Source: Macrostomum hystrix (taxonomy: Eukaryota > Platyhelminthes > Macrostomidae). From it: DNA of 64,000 bases. A program made the position numbers and the translations under genes. The notes beneath the pieces were generated by a model that did not search any database, was not told the origin of the DNA, and was given only the letters and a program-made list of their open reading frames with translations. Positions 56,241 to 64,000 of the stretch are shown here, in pieces (positions within the stretch are counted from its first letter, which is position 1; each line of letters begins with the position of its first letter). Where the stretch lies: positions 3,224,001 through 3,288,000 of the forward strand of contig CATNEN010000007.1 in the NCBI GenBank assembly GCA_950097015.1. The letters run 5' to 3'.

Positions 56241-58806
56241 ATGGATAGCCAAGGTGGAAAGGATGTGCCCCTGCCCTATGTATACTTTACTAAGTCCAAC
56301 ATTTCCTGCGACCCGCTCGACCGCATGCGCGCCCATCGAGCCGGCAGTGCCGAAGACGCGTCTCTCGGCGGCCTCGGAGGCGGCCAACAGCTAAGAAGAA
56401 GAATGTCACCCGGACAGTCTAGTGTCCTTGCGGCAGCCAACGCCGCAGCCCCGACCGCCGCTGCCACCGCTGCGGCTGCGGATTCTTCGTCCGCGGTTGG
56501 TCGACCAGCGTCCAGCGGCGGCGAAACTGGCGCCATTGCGGAAGACGTCGATGCCGGCAAGTCGGCGGCATCGATCGGAGTGTCTGGGACGCCGGTCGCC
56601 GGGTCGGCCGCTGCCGGGGCTGCTAGCATGACCCTCGGGGCGGCTCAGCAGGCGCCCGGAGCTTCAGCCACGTCATCCAAGGGCGAGCGGCCGCCCATCA
56701 TGACACCGGATGAGCGGGCGTGGAACGACCGACTAATCAAGTCGTTTAGGATGCAGCGCTCCGTGGTGGACGCCATCGTGCTGTCACCCAGTGGGGTTGT
56801 CATCAGCACCCTGGGCCGGCGAATCGAGGGCCGCGTGAAGGACATGACTCCCGGACTGGAGATTGGTGGGCTCAACTTTTTTATTTCTGTTGCTGGTGCG
56901 ACTTACGCATTTTATGTAGCTTGGCTGATTTTAGTAAAGCATCCCCGACTGTTCTTACATCCTGGGTCGTTAAGCTTATTTTTTCACTTACTCTAGAGCA
57001 CACTCACACAGGTGTGTACATCCGCCCTGACTTTTTCATCGTCAGGAAGTGTACACACTCACTGTGTCTTGAAGGTTGGTCCTCAATCGTACAACAAATC
57101 TCTCCGCCGGCCTTCAAACTCTTTAAGCGCTCTGTCAGTCGGTTAGTTGTTAAAGTCACAAGAAAAACACGATTGACAAGACTTTTAACACGCTATAAAT
57201 TTACGTTAGGCATCTTCTGCCTGCTGCTCATCCTGAGCAACTTGTTGCTAGTGCTGTGGAGCATCTTCAGCGGATTCATCTACTTGCGCATCATTAAGCC
57301 TCTGAGCTATGAGTTCACCCAAGACTTTGAGAAGACTCTCGGCGGTATAAATATTACCAGGATTGAGTATAGTATCACAACTGCCATCTCACTATTTGTG
57401 GTACAATCGAAGATTACATTCTATGAGCAAAGGACTGATGCATTTGGATTTGTGGCAGCACTAGCCAACGACTCAAAACTGGAGCGCATCTGGCGCGGAC
57501 TAACAAACAACATTGTCTATATCATGACCGAGCTGCTGCGGGGTCGGCAGTCTCTGCACAGCCTTGATAAGGGGCATCTAGTTGGTGAGGTTGCACTGAG
57601 GGTCATCCAGTTGGTGAGGTTGCACTGAGGGTCATCCAGTTGGTGAGGTTGCACAGAGGTTCATCCAGTTGGTGAGGTTGCACTGAGGGTCATCCAGTTG
57701 GTGAGGTTGCACAGAGGGTCATCTAGTTGGTGAGGTTGCACTGAGGGTCATCTAGTTGGTGAGGTTGCACTGAGGGTCATCCAGTTGGTGAGGTTGCACT
57801 GAGGGTCATCCAGTTGGTGAGGTTGCACTGAGGGTCATACAGTTGGTGAGGTTGCACTGAGGGTCATCCAGTTGGTGAGGTTGCACTGAGGGTCATCCAG
57901 TTGGTGAGGTTGCACTGAGGGTCATCCAGTTGGTGAGGTTGCACTGAGGGTCATCCAGTTGGTGAGGTTGCACTGAGGGTCATCCAGTTGGTGAGGTTGC
58001 ACTGAGGGTCATCCAGTTGGTGAGGTTGCACTGAGGGTCATCCAGTTGGTGAGGTTGCACTGAGGGTCATCCAGTTGGTGAGGTTGCACTGAGGGTCATC
58101 CAGTTGGTGAGGTTGCACTGAGGGTCATCTAATTCATACGCTTGTCCCACCGGTGCACGGAGTTAGCACTGATTCCGCCAAACACAATGCCTTACTTACA
58201 GATGGCTACTCCTGTTGGAGCTTTTTCATGCAGAAGGGTAACCGCATTGACTCCGCGCCCGTGCCGCACTGCGCCCAGGAGTTCAACGCGCTCAGAGACG
58301 TGTGGGACAACCTGTACTACAGCTCTCTGTTGTACTTCGTGGCAATTTTGGTCCAGCTGTACGTCGCGGCGAAGGAGGTTTTGTTCAAGCGCATTGAAAA
58401 CTTTGTGGAGCCTCGCGACCGCAGCCTGTCGCCGGAGCAGATGCGGGCCCGCATCAACATCGGCCTGGAGGGCGTGGCGGCCTTGCAGCGAGTCTGCTTC
58501 TTCTCCAAGCTGGCGCTGGTGCTGCAGGCCCTGGTGATGCTGCTCTTTCACAGGATGCTCTTCGTTATCAAGAATGTCGAGTACAGTACCAGGCACATGG
58601 CCAATCAGCTGGAGAAGGCTGGCATGCCGATCACGAATGTGGACATCTGCTCACACCTCATCTTCTTCAGCATGGCCAGCACCTCTCTGCAGTGCATCAC
58701 CATCGTATGCTTCCACACGCTAGCAAAGTACTATTCGACCATCGCTGTCACCAAGGTGCCGCCCGTGAGGCTTGTGCCGTCCCAGGATGAGTCTTATGTT
58801 TATTGA
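56241..58806 (+). CDS. Unrecognised four-TM membrane protein
   Basis: Exons 56241-56865, 57210-57584 and 58202-58806 join in phase to 534 aa. Residues 1-~208: Ala/Ser/Gly-rich and probably disordered, ending in a conserved-looking block (DERAWNDRLIKSFRMQRSVV, then DAIVLSPSGVVISTLGRR). Predicted membrane segments: IFCLLLILSNLLLVLWSIFS (~210-233), LLYFVAILVQLYVAA (~374-392), LALVLQALVMLLFHRMLFVI (~437-458), IFFSMASTSLQCITIVCF (~489-511). It ends VPSQDESYVY. Family unknown. The exon 1 donor (GTGGGC) is weak. Intron 1 holds a SINE fragment; intron 2 is filled by a minisatellite that contains copies of the exon 2 donor; the 3' UTR begins with a minisatellite that contains the stop codon. Confidence 0.75.
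56998..57110 (-). mobile_element. SINE family A fragment, copy 3
   Basis: On the plus strand, GTGTGTACATC...CCTGACTTTTTCATCGTCAGG...AGTGTACAC...CACTGTG...GGTTGGTCCTCAA matches in order the reverse complement of the family A body seen near 25.93-26.0 kb. The tRNA-like head is missing. Confidence 0.65.
57571..58137. repeat. 29-bp minisatellite made of copies of a splice donor
   Basis: About 19-20 copies of a 29-bp unit (CATCCAGTTGGTGAGGTTGC plus ACTGAGGGT). The first copy spans the end of exon 2 and its donor, CATCTAGTTG|GTGAGG at 57584/57585. Confidence 0.95.
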
Positions 58807-59075
58807 GCAGTGTTATCCCAGGATCTGAGTACTGTCCTGTGTTTATTGAGCAGTGTTATCCCAGGATCTGAGTACTATTTTTATTGAGCAGTGTTATCCC
58901 AGGATCTGAGTACTGTGTTTATTGGGCATTGTTATCCCAGGATCTGAGTACTGTGTTTATTGAGCAGTGTTACCCCAGGATGAGTACTGTGTTTATTGAG
59001 CAGTGTTATCCCAGGATGAGTACTGTGTTTATTGAGCAGTGTTATCCTAGGATCTGAGTACTATGTTTTTGAGCA
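58797..59075. repeat. ~38-bp minisatellite starting at the stop codon
   Basis: Seven or so copies of a unit with TTTATTGAGCAGTGTTATCC and CAGGATCTGAGTACTGTG. The first copy includes the last codons and TGA at 58804. Confidence 0.9.
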
Positions 59076-61194
<2,119 letters not shown>

Positions 61195-64000
61195 TCAGTA
61201 CAGTCCCAGTGCCTTCTTCATCTCCAGCCTCCGCCAGTCGCTAAGGCCGACAAATTCATCGCGGCCGATGCCGAAAGCGTCCAGAAAATCAGCATCGTCC
61301 AGGTAGGCCTCCAGGCGTCCGGGATCCACGCCTTCGGGCAGCGGCCGCTGCTGCAGCTGGGCCAGGCTGAAGCTCAAATTATTCAGGCGCTCGTGTACAG
61401 ACTGCAGCTCCTGAGGCGGGCGTTTTGCGGCGCAATTGTCGGACAAATCCCAAGTGGGGAAGAGCCGACGGAATGAGGCCGGCTCGGAGCCGGCGAACAC
61501 CAGCAGTTGGCGGCCGACGGGAATTCCCAGCACTGCGAGCAACGAGGGGCGAGTGCTATTTTTAAAATCTATTTTTAGAAACAGGGATTACCAATAGGGA
61601 TTCCCCCGTATAGTAGTGCTATTTTTAGAAACTAAAAGAGGAAATTCCCGATTGCCAATTTAAAGGCAGTATTTTTTAAGACAATAGAAACAAAGAGATG
61701 GCCCAGTTGGGCACGATTTAAAGCTATTGTGCGTCGTTTATAAAGGCGGTCCAAGCTCAGTCCATAGACTGGGTGCCGCTGTCTGTGGGCTGATCTGGCT
61801 CGATAGGGAATAAAGTGTCTTTCTCATGAACAAAAATAGCCTCCCTTGGGCTGACATTCAAAATTTCGACCTCCTTGGTCGAAATTTAGACTAATTAAAA
61901 GCAAATAAACTTACTTTTTCCATACTCGATAGCGGTTGACAGTACGGCTCGTTTCTCTGCTTCGAATCGAGTCAGTGACGAGCCAGCCACCCGGCTGCTA
62001 GCAGCGGCAGCCGCAATGTCTGCCTCGGCCGTTGAGGGTGCGGCCGACCCGGAAGAAGCAGCAGCAGCAGCAGCCGGGGCCGCTTCGCTAGGATTCCAGC
62101 CTTGCCACAAAAATAGGCGGCTGCCGGCGTCAAACAAGACGAAGGCTGGAAGGAAAAGTTGTGATTGGTTGACAGCGGTGTACACAATTAACTATGTAAG
62201 ATTGCCGCCAAGAAGCTGTGTCTGGAAGACTAAGTATACAGATTTTAAGAGACTGTAAAAATGTCTGCGAGGCAGTGTACACAGATTCCTGTGAGGCAAT
62301 GTACACAGATTTCTGTGAGGTGGTGAACACAGATGTCTGTAAGGCACGGGCTAACGGTAGACCGATGGCAGCCTACCGTTAGCCGGCTGTGGCAGGGCCC
62401 GCAGCGCGGCCTGCTGGCACGGAAACGGACTGGGCCGGTCAGGCTCGTGCCATGGATCAGACATCAGGCTGAACTGCAGCTCTCCGCCACCGACGCCGCC
62501 GCTCCTGACAGACGAAGCGAACTTGAATACTCGCACCGGGGGCGGGTCATTGCAAGCTTCTATCTCCTCAGCTTCGTCATCCCTGTCGGATCCCAGAGCG
62601 GCAAGAAAGCCGGCCGTCTCGGCGCCAGGCCGCTCAGCAGTCCAACTGCGGGGCGGCACCGGCAGACCGTCCAGGCCCATCTCCAATGGGGTGCCGTCGG
62701 CCAGGGTGTCAGCACGCTGCTTGGCGAGCTGGCGGTACCAGTCGGCGGTGGCCGGGCCCAGCCACAGGTGGCCTTGCCCTGTCCGTCGTACCAGCAGGTA
62801 GCAGCCGCGCGGACGGAGGGAGACCCGGCAGAGCGGCACCTGTACCAGCAGGCTCTCTTCGAAGCGGTGTCCGCGGACCAGAAACAAGCGGGCGGGAATG
62901 TCGGGCTTGGCTTTGACGACGCCGGCGGAGCTCGAAGCGGGGGGATCGGAGTAGATCACGCAGGTGCCCTGGAATTGCAGGGAAGAGATGCCTAGTTCTT
63001 GCCGGGGTGGGATTTAGGGTAGGGTTCAAGTTTGGATTTAGGATGGGGTGTGAGATTGGATTCTGGATGGGATTTGAGATTGGATTCTGGATAGGATTTG
63101 AGATTGGATTCTGGATGGGGTTTGAGATTGGATTCTGGATGGGATTTGAGATGGGATTCTGGATGGGATTTGAGATTGGATTCTGGATAGGATTTGACTT
63201 TGTATTCACGATGGGATTCGACTTTGTATTCACGATGGGATTTGACTTTGTATTCACGATGGGATCTGAGACGGGATTCTGGATGGGATTTGAGATTGGA
63301 TTTAGGGTAGGATTTGAGTTTGAATTCACGATGGAATTTAAATTTGGTATTCAGGATGGGATTTGACTATGTATTCTGGATGTGATTTGAGTTTGGATTC
63401 AGGATGTGATTCAAGTCTGGATTTAGGATGTGATTTGAGTTCGGGTTTATGATTTGATTTCATGCCAGATTCAGAATGAGTCGGATTCAGGATGGAAATA
63501 CAATATTTGAGGTTTTGGGGTTAAGAATGGACTTCTTGCATGATCGTTGCAGCCAAGCTGACCTGGAAAATCCTGGCAAACGCGGGCGGCTCGAAGCCCT
63601 CGGCCACGTGCACCTGCGGGCAGCGCTCCTCGTCCATCTGGACAGTCAGCAGGGCGCCGGCTCCTTTCTCGCGCTGACCGGCTCCGGCGCCCTGCCAATA
63701 GAAGTAGGCGCACCTGTCCCGGCCCGTGTCACGGCCGCCAGCGGAGCCGCCGCCCAGCCGTCCGGTCAGGGAGATCAGACGGTACTGCCAGCGCACCAGC
63801 CGAATGCCGCAGCTGTGCAGCTGGCCGGCCGATCCCGGCGCCAGCTCCAGCCTCTCCAGCTCCGGTGTGACTAGCCAGGCCTTCACTGACAGCGTCTCCA
63901 GTTGGAAGGCGCGCTTCAGCCCGTCAGTGATCTCCGTCCAGGAGCCGCCGCGGCCAAGCTGGGAGCCTTCCAGTTCCAGGCAGGCCGGCGGGCGCCGCTG
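61195..64000 (-). CDS. SVIL: Supervillin, 3' part (4 exons; 5' end lies beyond the window)
   Basis: Supervillin is a villin/gelsolin-family membrane-cytoskeleton linker that binds actin and myosin II. Minus-strand exons 64000-63563 (continuing), 62968-62377, 62145-61915 and 61532-61195 join in phase. The first has CAYFYWQG, LLTVQMDEERCPQVHVAEG and EPPAFARIFQ, close to vertebrate supervillin. The second is a gelsolin-like domain (ARLFLVRG, GCYLLVRRTGQGHLWLG). The third has FVLFDAGSRLFLWQGWNP and EKRAVLSTAIEYGK. The last has FAGSEPASFRRLFPTWD, RPLPEGVDPGRLEAYL and a villin headpiece ending LEMKKALGLY, with TGA at 61195. Introns 1 and 2 (in transcript order) hold tandem repeats. The third exon has an Ala-rich insertion (residues AAPAAAAAASSG) absent from vertebrate supervillin. 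Actin binding by the headpiece is expected but not shown. Confidence 0.92.
61533..61914 (-). other. Supervillin last intron
   Basis: No element recognised beyond short duplicated phrases (CTATTTTTAGAAAC near 61557 and 61618). Confidence 0.5.
62245..62345. repeat. ~27-bp repeat in a supervillin intron
   Basis: Three to four copies with CTGTGAGGCAGTGTACACAG. Confidence 0.75.
63005..63470. repeat. 24-bp minisatellite in a supervillin intron
   Basis: About 18 imperfect copies of a 24-bp unit with GATTCTGGATGGGATTTGAG; one block reads CGATGGGATTTGACTTTGTA. Confidence 0.9.

Overview
The window is animal nuclear DNA: coding genes are split by GT-AG introns, the proteins are typical metazoan ones, and there are tRNA-derived SINEs and many minisatellites. 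The ARM-TIR gene, the GC-rich exons in AT-rich surroundings and the heavy tandem-repeat load suggest a lophotrochozoan, perhaps a free-living flatworm. That placement is an inference. Exon structures were built by hand from ORFs, splice consensus and phase matching.

Layout. 301-11925 (+) is the 3' part of a junctophilin gene, with minisatellites in several introns and a SINE in the last one. 12-16.7 kb is AT-rich intergenic DNA with two short terminal-inverted-repeat elements. 16.7-21.8 kb (+) holds FAM98, ATP synthase epsilon and the DNL zinc-finger protein DNLZ, the last preceded by a 27-bp repeat array. 22.3-23.2 kb (-) is an unrecognised membrane protein. 24.7 kb (+) is a small secreted protein. 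26.8-28.2 kb (+) is an intronless ARM-TIR protein. 29.3-33.8 kb (+) is DDOST (OST48), with a SINE in intron 4. A 14-bp minisatellite follows to about 36.5 kb.

That minisatellite is interrupted by a large, apparently complete Helitron, 36495-50988. It starts with TC after an A and ends with a hairpin plus CTAG before a T, and the same minisatellite resumes at 50989. It carries a 7-exon gene, open throughout, for a protein of about 1,895 aa (charged repeats, OTU protease, zinc-finger-like motif, HUH Rep with two tyrosines, Pif1-like helicase). It also carries a 4-exon gene for a 295-aa RPA70-like single-strand DNA-binding protein. Together these form a self-contained rolling-circle transposition cassette: nick and transfer, unwind, protect ssDNA.

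After it come an intronless, degenerate Rho-type GTPase (-, 51.7-52.5 kb), a 22-bp minisatellite, a cysteine-rich secreted protein (+, 55.1 kb), and an unrecognised four-TM protein (+, 56.2-58.8 kb). Minisatellites in that last gene appear to have grown from its own splice donor and its own stop codon. The 3' part of supervillin (-, 61.2-64 kb, running off the window) closes the window.

Main finding: the intact OTU-Rep-Helicase plus RPA Helitron with both termini and a reconstructible empty site. Second: minisatellites seeded on functional gene boundaries.
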